64,000 nucleotides of DNA. Source: Parvularcula sp038749595 (GTDB taxonomy: Bacteria; Pseudomonadota; Alphaproteobacteria; Caulobacterales; Parvularculaceae). Shown one piece after another: positions 54,374-62,748 of the stretch. Each line of letters opens with the position of its first letter. Position 1 is the first letter of the stretch. The notes under the pieces are model-generated. The model was given only the letters and a program-made list of their open reading frames with translations, searched no databases and had not been told where the DNA came from. The stretch lies in contig JBCDHW010000001.1 in the NCBI GenBank assembly GCA_038749595.1, forward strand, positions 1-64,000, read 5' to 3'. The position numbers and the translations under genes were made by a program.

Positions 54374-55240
54374 ATGGTTGCAATTCTTGGTGTCATCGTC
54401 ACGATTATCGCCGTCTTCGGCGGTTATATGCTCGCCGGCGGTAAGCTGGAGATCATCCTCAAGGCTTTGCCTTTTGAAATGATGATTATCGGGGGAGCCG
54501 CGGTCGGCGCGTTCATCACCGGTAACCAAATGGGTGTCGTTAAGCACACGGGCAAAGACCTGATGGCTTTGATCCGTGGGCCGAAGTTCAAGAAGCAAGA
54601 CTATCAAGACCTGCTCTGTCTCCTGCATATTCTGATTGATCTGGGTGCGAAGGATCCCGCTGCGCTGGAGCGCGCGATCGAGGAGCCAGAGAACTCTGAC
54701 ATCTTCCAGCAGTATCCTGGTATCACTGCAGACGCGCATGCGGTCGAGATCATTTGCGACACCTTGCGGTCGATGATCATGAACTTCGACAACGCCTTCC
54801 AAGTCGAAGAAATGCTCGAAAAGCAACTTATGCAGATGAAAGAAGATAGCCTCCACGGCGCGCATGCGTTGAGCAAGATCGCCGATGCGCTTCCCGCGCT
54901 CGGGATTGTTGCTGCGGTCCTCGGCGTGATTAAAACGATGGCATCCATCGACAAGCCGCCGGAAATCCTCGGCGTGATGATTGCTTCGGCTTTGGTCGGA
55001 ACCTTTCTCGGCGTTTTCCTCGCTTACGGCATCGTTGGTCCGTGGGCAGAGCGGATTAAGCAAATCCGCGAGGAAGAGCAGGCATTCTATGGACTTATCC
55101 GCGAAGTTCTCGTGCACTGGCTTCACTCCCACCCGCCTGTAATGTGCGTTGAAGTCGGCCGCCGAAATGCCCCCGACCAAATGCGCCCGAGTTTTAATGA
55201 GCTCGAAGAAGCTATCCGTTCTCTGAAGAAAGCTGCCTGA
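54374..55240 (+). CDS. motA: Flagellar motor stator protein MotA
   Basis: A 288-residue stator subunit, the ATG at 54374 giving the standard MVAILGVIVTIIAVFGGYML. It has four membrane helices and the cytoplasmic loop, followed by EDSLHGAHALSKIADALPAL, GIVAAVLGVIKTMASIDKPP and FLGVFLAYGIVGPWAERIKQ. It powers rotation by proton or sodium flow with MotB. No motB is adjacent in the window; flgF starts four bases after its stop. Confidence 0.95.
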   Translation: MVAILGVIVTIIAVFGGYMLAGGKLEIILKALPFEMMIIGGAAVGAFITGNQMGVVKHTGKDLMALIRGPKFKKQDYQDLLCLLHILIDLGAKDPAALERAIEEPENSDIFQQYPGITADAHAVEIICDTLRSMIMNFDNAFQVEEMLEKQLMQMKEDSLHGAHALSKIADALPALGIVAAVLGVIKTMASIDKPPEILGVMIASALVGTFLGVFLAYGIVGPWAERIKQIREEEQAFYGLIREVLVHWLHSHPPVMCVEVGRRNAPDQMRPSFNELEEAIRSLKKAA

Positions 55241-55243
55241 TCG

Positions 55244-55957
55244 ATGAGCGATGCTATTACCGTCAACGTTGAGCGGCAATCGGGCCTGCTGCGCGAGCTC
55301 TCCGTGATTGCCAACAACATCGCCAACGCATCGACCGATGGCTACAAACGCGACGCAGCAATCTTTGCTGAATATATCAGTACACGCGAGAACAACCCGT
55401 CGGTTTCAATCGGAGCCCTGCGTGCTCATTACACCGATCTCGCCCAAGGCAATTTGGTGCAGACCGGCGGGACCTTCGACTTAGCCATCGATGGGGACGG
55501 ATGGTTCGCCATCGCGAAAAACGGGGAACTCCATCTCACGCGCGCGGGCAGTTTTATTCTTGATCGGAACAGCGAGCTCGTCACGCCCGAGGGCTATCCC
55601 GTTCTCGATGAATCGGGCAAATCGATCCGTATACCCGAAGGCGCGAGTAATATTGTGGTCGCGACCGACGGTACCGTCACCGCCGATGGCTTCGGCGTCG
55701 GTCAAATAGGCGTCCTGACGACGGATTCCGAGGGGCTCAGCCGTGCGGGTGACAACCTGTGGACGACGACGGGCGCGATCCGCTTTGCTGAATTTCCCCA
55801 GCTGCGTCAGGGGTTTGTCGAAGCATCTAACGTCAGCGCTGTAGAAGAGATGGCGCGCCTGATCGAGGCGCAACGCATGTACGAGGCCGGAGCTGCTCTG
55901 CAGACGGATGAACATGAACGCATCACGCAATTTATCGAGGCCCTCGGCGGCCGATAA
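55244..55957 (+). CDS. flgF: Flagellar basal-body rod protein FlgF
   Basis: A 237-residue proximal-rod protein. It has the N-terminal rod motif LSVIANNIANASTDGYKRDA, the middle domain GTFDLAIDGDGWFAIAKNGE and FILDRNSELVTPEGYPVLDE, and the C-terminal EEMARLIEAQRMYEAGAALQ motif. It is coupled to motA upstream and flgG downstream, and part of the flgFGAH operon. Confidence 0.95.
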   Translation: MSDAITVNVERQSGLLRELSVIANNIANASTDGYKRDAAIFAEYISTRENNPSVSIGALRAHYTDLAQGNLVQTGGTFDLAIDGDGWFAIAKNGELHLTRAGSFILDRNSELVTPEGYPVLDESGKSIRIPEGASNIVVATDGTVTADGFGVGQIGVLTTDSEGLSRAGDNLWTTTGAIRFAEFPQLRQGFVEASNVSAVEEMARLIEAQRMYEAGAALQTDEHERITQFIEALGGR

Positions 55958-55974
55958 CGCTTGAAGGAGAGAGC

Positions 55975-56760
55975 ATGAACCCGCTCAACATCGCTGCGAC
56001 TGGGATGGCTGCGCAGCAAACCCGCGTGGCAACAATCGCGAACAACATCGCCAATATGTCGACCACGGCTTATGCTGCCCGTCGCGCAGCGTTCGCTGAT
56101 TTGCTCTACCGCCAAGAGGTCACGCCCGGTGTCCTCAGCTCACGGACGGGTACGATTGTTCCCGGCGGTATCCAGCTTGGTAGCGGTGTGCGCACCGCAT
56201 CGGTTGTTGCTGAGCAGACCCAAGGCTCGTTTCAAACCACCAACGGCGACCTTGACCTCGCTGTTGAAGGGCGCGGTTTCTTCGACGTTGAGTTGCCATC
56301 CGGCGAGCGCGTTTATACCCGAGACGGACGATTTTCATTGAGCCCAGACGGATTGATCGTCACCGCCGAAGGCTTCCCTGTGTCCGGCGGGATCGCCGTC
56401 CCTGAGGTCGCGCGCTCGATTTCAATCTCGGCAGAAGGGCAGGTTTTCGCTGTCTTTAACGACGGGACCCCGCCGCAGGAAATCGGCGTGATTGGAATAA
56501 CAACTTTTGCAAATGATCAAGGTTTAGAGGCGCTTGGCGGCAATCTTTTCCGCGAAACGGAAGCCTCCGGTGCGCCGCTTGGCGGCTTTGCCGGGATTGA
56601 TGGCGCTGGCTTTATGCGCCAAGGGTTCCTCGAAGAAAGCTCAGTAGACGTTGTGTCCGAGATTGCTGATCTCATCGAGGCGCAACGCGGCTACGAGCTC
56701 AATTCCAAGGTGATGACCGCCGCTGATGAGATGCTCGCCGCGACCACCCGGATCCGATAA
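55975..56760 (+). CDS. flgG: Flagellar distal rod protein FlgG
   Basis: A 261-residue distal rod protein. It has IAATGMAAQQTRVATIANNI, NTNGDLDLAVEGRGFFDVE-like DLDLAVEGRGFFDVELPSG, and the end EIADLIEAQRGYELNSKVMT, followed by TAADEMLAATTRIR. The FlgG length and end are normal. Its stop overlaps flgA by one base (TAATG), indicating coupling. Confidence 0.96.
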   Translation: MNPLNIAATGMAAQQTRVATIANNIANMSTTAYAARRAAFADLLYRQEVTPGVLSSRTGTIVPGGIQLGSGVRTASVVAEQTQGSFQTTNGDLDLAVEGRGFFDVELPSGERVYTRDGRFSLSPDGLIVTAEGFPVSGGIAVPEVARSISISAEGQVFAVFNDGTPPQEIGVIGITTFANDQGLEALGGNLFRETEASGAPLGGFAGIDGAGFMRQGFLEESSVDVVSEIADLIEAQRGYELNSKVMTAADEMLAATTRIR

Positions 56761-57143
56761 TGCAAAGCCTCATCGCGCTTCTGGCCTTATCTGTGGTGAC
56801 GGACGTCACCGCAGTGCGGTCACTCGACCGTGGACAGATCATCGAAGAGGCCGACATCGAAGGAGACGGCCAGGAGGTCTTGAACTTCGTCGGTCGCGCT
56901 GTGCGTCGTCCGATCGGAAGTGGTCGGACGATCAGGCGGTATGACACTCAAGCACCAAAGGATGTTATAAGGCAGCAGGGGGTCGCTGTCCTTTTCGTCC
57001 GTGGGCCCCTCACTCTGCGTACAGAGGGCCGTGCGATGGATTCAGGAAGTGTGGGTGATCGGATTAATATTGCTCTTAAAGGGCGGCGCCAACCCCTGTC
57101 CGCTATCATCGTGGCACCGGGGCGCGTCGAGGTAAGGCCATGA
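56760..57143 (+). CDS. flgA: Short FlgA-like P-ring assembly chaperone
   Basis: A 127-residue protein in the flgA position. The region AVRSLDRGQIIEEADIEGDG is the SAF-like fold, and VRRPIGSGRTIRRYDTQAP and GRAMDSGSVGDRINIALKGR match the C-terminal FlgA part. Family members are usually over 200 residues with an extra N-terminal domain that is absent here. The start at 56760 shares a base with flgG. The predicted leader is short (MQSLIALLALSVVTDVTA) but signal-like. A minimal chaperone is likely. Confidence 0.8.
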   Translation: MQSLIALLALSVVTDVTAVRSLDRGQIIEEADIEGDGQEVLNFVGRAVRRPIGSGRTIRRYDTQAPKDVIRQQGVAVLFVRGPLTLRTEGRAMDSGSVGDRINIALKGRRQPLSAIIVAPGRVEVRP

Positions 57144-57826
57144 AAAAAAGTATTCTTTTGCTTTCATCATTTGCCCTCGCGGCATGTGCAGGGAACCCCA
57201 TCATCCCGAAAAAACGCGACCGGAAGCAGCCGGCATCGGAGGTTGAAAACCTCCGCGAGGCGTCTGCTGCGTCGTTGTGGAATCAGGACCCGGAAAGTTT
57301 GTTCGGAAACCGTCGTGCTCGTGAAGTCGGTGATATCTTGACGGTGCTCGTCGACATCAATGAGGAGGCTCAAATCCTGAACGATACCCTCCGTAACCGG
57401 ACATCTGAGAAGCAGATTGCAGCGCCCGCAGCGCTAGGCGCGACGGACAGTCTTGTTCGGAACGTTCTGCCGGAGGGTGCAAGCTTTGACCCAGCCTTTG
57501 ATGTATCGTCGATTGACCGTATGCGTGGGCAAGGCAACTTCCGGCGACAAGACCGGATAACCCTGCGGCTTGCTGCGCGGGTAACCGATCGGTTGCCCAA
57601 TGGTGATTTGATTATTGAGGGATATCAGGGTGTCCAGATTGGCCGCGATCGCCGTAATCTCTCCGTAGAGGGAATTGTTCGCCCCGAGGACATCTCCCGG
57701 CAGAACACCGTGCCCCATGACCGGATCGCGCAGGCCGATATTCGGCTAGAAAGTGCCGGCCCGTTGCATGGAACGAGCCGGCCTGGATTGGGAAATCGTC
57801 TGCTCAATCTCATCGCTCCGTTCTAG
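57140..57826 (+). CDS. flgH: Flagellar L-ring protein FlgH
   Basis: A 228-residue outer membrane lipoprotein. The signal has a lipobox (SFALAACAG). The mature part has NRRAREVGDILTVLVDINEE, the R-ring/L-ring region FRRQDRITLRLAARVTDRLP, and GDLIIEGYQGVQIGRDRRN, with RPEDISRQNTVPHDRIAQAD near the end. It forms the L-ring around the rod. ATGA overlap with flgA indicates coupling; the stop is shared with the convergent flgD in CTAG. Confidence 0.94.
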   Translation: MKKSILLLSSFALAACAGNPIIPKKRDRKQPASEVENLREASAASLWNQDPESLFGNRRAREVGDILTVLVDINEEAQILNDTLRNRTSEKQIAAPAALGATDSLVRNVLPEGASFDPAFDVSSIDRMRGQGNFRRQDRITLRLAARVTDRLPNGDLIIEGYQGVQIGRDRRNLSVEGIVRPEDISRQNTVPHDRIAQADIRLESAGPLHGTSRPGLGNRLLNLIAPF

Positions 57827-58101
57827 GACGAAGTCGATCCATTGGGCAGATCTGCATCGCGGATCGTTTCCAAAATTTCTTCAAGAAAACCATTAGTTTG
57901 GATCTGCTGTTCCAAGCTGTTAATGGTTGCCAGCTGCTCGATGAATTGGTTCGCGTCGAGCGGTTCGAGAGGATCTTGGTTCTCGATTTGCGCGGTGAGC
58001 AGACGAAGGAACTGACTCATCTCCTCCGTTGCCGCTTCTTCGGGGATCGCGTCCGCTATGTCCGTTCGCGTGGCTTCTGAGATTGGATTAACTTCCATCA
58101 T
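57823..58101 (-). CDS. flgD: Short FlgD-like hook assembly protein
   Basis: A 92-residue protein with the FlgD N-terminal signature FLRLLTAQIENQDPLEPLDA followed by NQFIEQLATINSLEQQIQTN. Normal FlgD (about 220 residues or more) has a further Ig/tudor-like domain; that part is missing, the protein ending in acidic residues and a Ser tail. This could be a minimal hook cap, or one of two FlgD proteins. It starts six bases after fliK and its stop shares CTAG with flgH. Confidence 0.82.
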   Translation of the reverse strand: MMEVNPISEATRTDIADAIPEEAATEEMSQFLRLLTAQIENQDPLEPLDANQFIEQLATINSLEQQIQTNGFLEEILETIRDADLPNGSTSS

Positions 58102-58107
58102 TTTCTC

Positions 58108-59355
58108 CTAGAGTGAAAGATCGATGAGGTTTCCATCCGCGTACCGTATCGTAGCGATACGAGACGGCTCCGGATCGGGTGTCTCTGCACCCGCTTTGGT
58201 GTTTTCACCCGTCCAGGCGACTTGTTCTTCAAGGTCGTCGGACCAGTCGAATTCGATATCGTCAAAACCTTCCTGAGACAGATCACCGAGGAAGGAGTCG
58301 CTGTTTCTTTTGAGAAGATCCAAAACGGTCGAGTCAGCAGCCGAAAAGGAGGCCTTTACCGAACCTTGACGCGAGACTTCGAATTCAATCTGGACACGCC
58401 CTAATTCAGGTGGATCGAGTTGAACCTCAATCTTCGTGTCAAGGCCCTGATTCTGGATTGCGAGGCGAACTTGGTCGACTGTTGCTTGTGGTGAAGGGAT
58501 AGCGACGTGTTGAGGCGTAGCTGCGATCGTCCTCGGCGCTGCCGTTACGTTTGGTCGAGTCTCAGAGCCTTGTTGCATCCAGACCGGTTCGGAAGTTGTA
58601 TTCGAACCTTCCGTAGACAGAGGAGATAAAACCTTCTTGACCGTCGGTTGCAAGGGATGGTCATCAAGCGTCATGGGCGCAAGAGAAAGGGACTGAAGCG
58701 CACTGCCGCCTCCCGTGTTATCGGCTGCCGAGCCTCCGTAATCGCCTCGCAAAGTCAGAGGTTTGGCGAACAAGCCGGTAACGGGTCTGGCGTTAGGTTC
58801 GCCAGCGTGCACTGACGAAGACGGATTGTTACTCGGCAGCGCAAAACCAATTGTTTGTGTGCTTAGTAGTGTCGTCCCACCGTTTTGTAGCGGCGCGGCC
58901 GGTTGTTCAGGCGTAACGATCGTTTGCTGTCTCAAGCGCGATGCGCCGATCCCGGCCGGTGTCTGGTTGTACACAGAGGGAACGGGCTTCTGTTTCGAAG
59001 GTGGATCGAGAACGGACACTTGCTCCGTACCCCCGGTCGTCAGCGCGTTGGTCTCTTGTGGCGCAAGGCGTCGCAAGTTGTCGGGTGGACGCAAGGATTG
59101 TTCGGCTGCAACGCCATCTATTGCGCGCTGAAGATCGATGAAAGTCGACGCGATACCTTGAGCAGACGGATCGACAGATTCTGAACGTCCGGCACCTGCA
59201 TTAGGCGGCGTAAAGACGATACGTGGTCCAGCGTTATCCGCAACAATGGCAGAGAACAAAGCGACCGTACCTTCCACCTCAGTTTTCGTCTGAGGAAGCG
59301 TTTCTTTGCGTTGATCAGTGGTCGTGGCAGCCTGTGGTAAGATCGGGTTCAGCAT
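58108..59355 (-). CDS. fliK: Flagellar hook-length control protein FliK
   Basis: A 415-residue FliK. About 300 residues are low-complexity, Ser/Thr/Pro/Gln-rich linker. The C-terminal domain is the conserved Flg_hook fold: VDQVRLAIQNQGLDTKIEVQ, LDPPELGRVQIEFEVSRQGS and VKASFSAADSTVLDLLKRNS. FliK acts as a ruler and switches export to filament substrates. flgD follows six bases later in the same direction. Confidence 0.88.
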   Translation of the reverse strand: MLNPILPQAATTTDQRKETLPQTKTEVEGTVALFSAIVADNAGPRIVFTPPNAGAGRSESVDPSAQGIASTFIDLQRAIDGVAAEQSLRPPDNLRRLAPQETNALTTGGTEQVSVLDPPSKQKPVPSVYNQTPAGIGASRLRQQTIVTPEQPAAPLQNGGTTLLSTQTIGFALPSNNPSSSVHAGEPNARPVTGLFAKPLTLRGDYGGSAADNTGGGSALQSLSLAPMTLDDHPLQPTVKKVLSPLSTEGSNTTSEPVWMQQGSETRPNVTAAPRTIAATPQHVAIPSPQATVDQVRLAIQNQGLDTKIEVQLDPPELGRVQIEFEVSRQGSVKASFSAADSTVLDLLKRNSDSFLGDLSQEGFDDIEFDWSDDLEEQVAWTGENTKAGAETPDPEPSRIATIRYADGNLIDLSL

Positions 59356-59434
59356 AAAATCTGCCTACGTTGGAAACCTTACTTCAACCTTTACGGGTAA
59401 CGAGGATGATGCAAACGTTTGACGAGGTGCTGTT

Positions 59435-59692
59435 TTGATTTCGGAAATTTCTGCTTTTGGCCGGGAGAATGCTGTGCGCACCGATCACGAGAAGTGGGAC
59501 GCGGCAAAGAAACTCCATATCGCTCTGTTTACAGATCTTTTGAAGCACGGCGGTTTCGTGGAGGCATTTTCGACAGGGACAGAGACCTTGGACTATTTAA
59601 GCAATGGAATCATTGAGCAAATATCCGAAGACTTAGTCCGTCAAGATCCGGCAATGACCGAAAGGCTTTATCGGGAGATGATCGGCGAGTAA
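59435..59692 (+). CDS. FlgJ-like rod-binding protein, small (tentative)
   Basis: An 85-residue protein with a likely TTG start at 59435 (GAGG lies eight bases upstream). The pattern LHIALFTDLLKHGGFVEAFS, GTETLDYLSNGIIEQISEDL and MTERLYREMIGE follows the rod-binding domain of FlgJ/CheL-like proteins (F-x-x-x-L-L-K, then a glycine-rich step, then Q/E-x-x-L helices). It lacks a muramidase domain, as is usual in alphaproteobacteria. It would help rod assembly. The low conservation leaves the call uncertain. Confidence 0.5.
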   Translation: MISEISAFGRENAVRTDHEKWDAAKKLHIALFTDLLKHGGFVEAFSTGTETLDYLSNGIIEQISEDLVRQDPAMTERLYREMIGE

Positions 59693-59856
59693 GCCGCATT
59701 CCACGGTTCCACGGCGAGGCAGTCGGTACAAAGACGTTCTACCTTCACGGCATATTAAGCACCACAACCTAAAGCTCATCCAGCAATCGGAAGTTGCATA
59801 GCGAGTGACCCGACGGAGACCGGACGTGCGCTCGGCCATAGTGAGGAACGTAACAA

Positions 59857-61110
59857 ATGCCTTCGATTAACTTCAACCAAAGTGCTCAGGTCGCGTTGAT
59901 GACGCTGAACAAGGTCAACCGCAACCTGTTTGAGGTGCAAGACCAAATTTCAACTGGCAAGCGTGTTTCGAACGCGAGAGACAACGCCGCAATCTGGGCC
60001 ATCAGTACCGTGATGGAATCCGATGTGCAAGGATTCCAGCAGATCGTTGAAAGCCTCAACCTTGGTTCGTCTACGGTGGAAGTTGCTCGGTCTGCAGCTG
60101 AGCAGGTCACGAACCTTCTCACCGAAGTAAAAGACAAGATCATCGCGGCGAAAGAAGAAAACGTTGATCGGACGGCGATCCAACGTGACATCGCGGCCCT
60201 TAAAGATCAGATCACGTCGATTGTTGACACTGCGCAGTTCAACGGTCTCAACCTCCTCAAAGGTGGTCTTGATATCAACGTCTTAGCATCGTTGAACCGT
60301 GCTTCTGACGGTACGGTGTCGACGTCGGATATTTCGGTTGCCCGGGCTGACTTGCGCCAGGTTGAAGGTGTCTTCGGCACCAACGCCATGGTGAGCGGCG
60401 ATGCGGGCTTCTTGACGGCCTCGGCCGCGACGATCGCCTCGGCCGCGACTGAGACGGTCACGATCGACGCCCAAGATGGTTCGGCAAACCCGAACATCAC
60501 CGCGGGCGATAGCTTCCGCCTGACCATCGCTTCGGAAGACATCGAGTATATCGCGGCCGAAGGAGACACCGTCAACGACGTGGCACAGGAACTTGTCCGT
60601 CTGGCCGAGAAACGTTTCGCAGAAATGGAAGCAGTTTCTCCGGGTTCTGCGCCAGATGTCGATCTCTCCGTTACTCTGGGTACGGATCCGACCACGCAGG
60701 ACGCAGTGATCAGTATCACGAATAACGGCGGTGCAGGTATCGCACTGGCCAGCGAGGCGTTTGACGACGGCGTATCCGGCGGTAGCCTCGGCCGGCTTGC
60801 GGGTGTTGACGTTGACACCACCGTCCAGGCTGATATCGACCAGGCGCTCCTTGATGTCGAAGACATGATCTCGTCGACCATCGACGTCACCGCTGCGTTC
60901 GGTTCCGCACAGAACCGGATCGACATCCAGAACAACTTTGTCACGACACTGATTGGTTCGCTCCAGTCGGGTGTGTCAACGCTGACGGACGCAAACCTCG
61001 AAGAAGCTTCTGCCCGCCTGCAGGCTCTGCAGGTCCAGCAGCAGCTCAACATTCAGGCCCTGGCTATTGCAAACCAGGCGCCCCAGGCTTTGCTGGCACT
61101 CTTCCAGTAA
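59857..61110 (+). CDS. Flagellin
   Basis: A 417-residue flagellin. Conserved terminal coils are visible: SAQVALMTLNKVNRNLFEVQ, QISTGKRVSNARDNAAIWAI, and the C terminal FGSAQNRIDIQNNFVTTLIG with ANLEEASARLQALQVQQQLN and IQALAIANQAPQALLALFQ. The middle region, about 200 residues, is variable surface domain rich in Thr/Asp/Gly. flaF and flbT follow. A 164-base upstream region probably holds the promoter and the leader recognised by FlbT. Confidence 0.96.
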   Translation: MPSINFNQSAQVALMTLNKVNRNLFEVQDQISTGKRVSNARDNAAIWAISTVMESDVQGFQQIVESLNLGSSTVEVARSAAEQVTNLLTEVKDKIIAAKEENVDRTAIQRDIAALKDQITSIVDTAQFNGLNLLKGGLDINVLASLNRASDGTVSTSDISVARADLRQVEGVFGTNAMVSGDAGFLTASAATIASAATETVTIDAQDGSANPNITAGDSFRLTIASEDIEYIAAEGDTVNDVAQELVRLAEKRFAEMEAVSPGSAPDVDLSVTLGTDPTTQDAVISITNNGGAGIALASEAFDDGVSGGSLGRLAGVDVDTTVQADIDQALLDVEDMISSTIDVTAAFGSAQNRIDIQNNFVTTLIGSLQSGVSTLTDANLEEASARLQALQVQQQLNIQALAIANQAPQALLALFQ

Positions 61111-61121
61111 GCGCGCGTCTG

Positions 61122-61145
61122 GCGGGCGGAGTTTACTCCGCCCGC
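61122..61145 (+). terminator. Hairpin between flagellin and flaF
   Basis: GCGGGCGGAG (61122-61131) pairs perfectly with CTCCGCCCGC (61136-61145) around TTTA, followed by TGATTCTTTTG. It is a GC-rich, ten-pair stem with a modest T-run, so it acts as a terminator or stabilises the flagellin mRNA end while allowing some readthrough to flaF. Confidence 0.75.
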
Positions 61146-61172
61146 TGATTCTTTTGTGGGTAAGGAATTTTC

Positions 61173-61538
61173 ATGAAGCCGTTTGGATATGCTGCTGTGC
61201 AGAAGGCGACCGTCAGTGGTCGTGATATGGAGCGCGAGCTCCTCGAACGGATTACGTCAAAACTGAAAAGCGCACGGATCGATGATCCGAGCGGCACAGC
61301 GAAGCTCCACGAAGCGCTTCGCCTCAACCGGAAAATCTGGCTCACATTCGCCTCTGATCTCGCATCAGATAAAAATCCGCTTCCGGATGAAATCAAAGCC
61401 TCCATTATCAGCATCGCTGCCTTCGTGGAGCGCAACACGTTTGCCGCGACCAAGAGCCAGACGGTCATCGACTGCTTCGTCGACATTAACAACGCGATCA
61501 TGGTCGGTCTGACGTCACCTCAAGAGTCATCCGTATAA
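61173..61538 (+). CDS. flaF: Flagellar biosynthesis regulator FlaF
   Basis: A 121-residue FlaF, needed for flagellin translation or secretion in alphaproteobacteria. It begins KPFGYAAVQKATVSGRDMER, then DDPSGTAKLHEALRLNRKIW and ADIS-type SIAAFVERNTFAATKSQTVI, ending with DINNAIMVGL. The gene follows flagellin and precedes flbT, as in Caulobacter and relatives. Confidence 0.93.
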   Translation: MKPFGYAAVQKATVSGRDMERELLERITSKLKSARIDDPSGTAKLHEALRLNRKIWLTFASDLASDKNPLPDEIKASIISIAAFVERNTFAATKSQTVIDCFVDINNAIMVGLTSPQESSV

Positions 61539-61551
61539 AAGAGGGCGGGTA

Positions 61552-61986
61552 GTGTCGGGCCTTATACTTAATCTCAAGCCGTGGGAAACATTCCTTGTCG
61601 GGAGTGTCGTTCTGCAAAATGGTGGACGACGGTCTCAGTTGCGGGTTCGTGACGATGCGGCAGGGGTCCTGCGTTTGACAGATGCGCTGCATCCGGATGA
61701 AGTGAATACGCCACTTACACGGGCGTATTACTCCGCACAGGTTCTTTTACTAGGCGAACCGCCTGCGTCGGTTTCTGATGCCACTCTTCTTCAACTTTTG
61801 GATGAGGCGTGTGTCGCGCTCGGGTCATCGCCAGCGCTTTGCGCAGCTCTAGAACACGCGGGTGAGAAGAAATATTTCAAAGTTTTGAGGGCGTTGAAAC
61901 CTCTTTTACCAGAGGAGGCCCTGTTACTTTCACGTGAGCGCCACACGGCACACAACGCCAGCGGGCAAATGGTAAGCACAGATTAA
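61552..61986 (+). CDS. flbT: Flagellin translation regulator FlbT
   Basis: A 144-residue FlbT, which binds flagellin mRNA leaders and limits translation. GTG is the apparent start at 61552. The body has SGLILNLKPWETFLVGSVVL, VNTPLTRAYYSAQVLLLGEP and CAALEHAGEKKYFKVLRALK. It lies 13 bases after flaF. Its stop precedes a hairpin that covers the apparent ribosome binding site of the next gene. Confidence 0.92.
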   Translation: MSGLILNLKPWETFLVGSVVLQNGGRRSQLRVRDDAAGVLRLTDALHPDEVNTPLTRAYYSAQVLLLGEPPASVSDATLLQLLDEACVALGSSPALCAALEHAGEKKYFKVLRALKPLLPEEALLLSRERHTAHNASGQMVSTD

Positions 61987-62016
61987 CCTTCTGGTTACCT
62001 TGAATTGTGTACCCCA

Positions 62017-62035
62017 CCTCCAGCATTGCTGGAGG
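62017..62035 (+). promoter_or_regulatory. Hairpin sequestering the flgB ribosome binding site
   Basis: CCTCCAGC (62017-62024) pairs perfectly with GCTGGAGG (62028-62035) around ATT. The GGAGG of the right arm (62031-62035) is the only Shine-Dalgarno sequence near the TTG at 62041, five bases downstream. The stem would therefore block initiation of flgB unless opened. Confidence 0.65.
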
Positions 62036-62040
62036 CCCTT

Positions 62041-62361
62041 TTGGACAACGCAGTTTCCATTCTCAAATTGACAAGCGCAATGGCGGCTCATGCGAGCTAC
62101 CAACACAATGTCGTCGCGCAGAATATCGCGCGTGCTGATATTCCTGATGCACGGCGTCTCCTCGTGTCAGAATTCGAACGGAGCCTTCGTCGCGCAGAGC
62201 AGGGGAACCCGCCGCGCACGCGTGAGGGTCGTGATGCCATTCGTTTGGAGACGGAGATGCTGTCGATGGCTGAGGCGAAAGGCCGTCACGACTCGGCGCT
62301 GACGATCTGGAAGTCGACATTGAAAATGATGCGGCTCGCTATTGGGGCGCCGCAAGCATGA
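62041..62361 (+). CDS. flgB: Flagellar basal-body rod protein FlgB
   Basis: A 106-residue rod protein. The rod motif ASYQHNVVAQNIARADIPDA is followed by EGRDAIRLETEMLSMAEAKG and RHDSALTIWKSTLKMMRLAI. The TTG at 62041 with GGAGG upstream gives the normal length; a longer frame starts at 62005. A hairpin covers its ribosome binding site. It overlaps flgC by four bases (ATGA), so it is coupled. Confidence 0.88.
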   Translation: MDNAVSILKLTSAMAAHASYQHNVVAQNIARADIPDARRLLVSEFERSLRRAEQGNPPRTREGRDAIRLETEMLSMAEAKGRHDSALTIWKSTLKMMRLAIGAPQA

Positions 62362-62741
62362 ATGGCGCTGATCCAATCTTCTCTGCTCTAGGCTCTGCTT
62401 CCTCTGGTATGAGCGCGCAGAGCTTCCGCCTACGTATTAGTTCTGAAAACCTGTCGAATGTCGATACGCCCGGCTATCAGCGCAAACTGATTTTCCTTCG
62501 CGAGGTCGACCGCGGTGTTACGATCGAGAAACTACGGCTCAGCCCAAAAGCGGAAAAAGAGGTGTACGATCCTTATCATCCTTTAGCAGACGAAAATGGG
62601 ATGGTACACCTCTCTAACGTCGACATGATGGTCGAGCTCGCTGACGCGCGCGAAGCCCGCCGCAGCTTCGACGCCAATCTTGAGGTCTTTAGACAGGCTC
62701 AAAACTTTTACCGCGGCCTTTTGGACATTCTGGAGAGGTAG
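62358..62741 (+). CDS. flgC: Flagellar basal-body rod protein FlgC
   Basis: A 127-residue FlgC. It has SAQSFRLRISSENLSNVDTP, the GYQRKLIFLREVDRG region, and the C-terminal DMMVELADAREARRSFDANL motif with ENDQAQNFYRGLLDILER-type end (EVFRQAQNFYRGLLDILER). ATGA overlap with flgB and close spacing to fliE place it in the flgB-flgC-fliE-fliQ-flhA operon. Confidence 0.95.
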   Translation: MNGADPIFSALGSASSGMSAQSFRLRISSENLSNVDTPGYQRKLIFLREVDRGVTIEKLRLSPKAEKEVYDPYHPLADENGMVHLSNVDMMVELADAREARRSFDANLEVFRQAQNFYRGLLDILER

Positions 62742-62748
62742 AAAAAAC

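Noticed and set aside
61983..62000. CtrA site after flbT
   Set aside because: TTAA with a 7-base gap to GTTA is one base off and overlaps the flbT stop; not strong enough.
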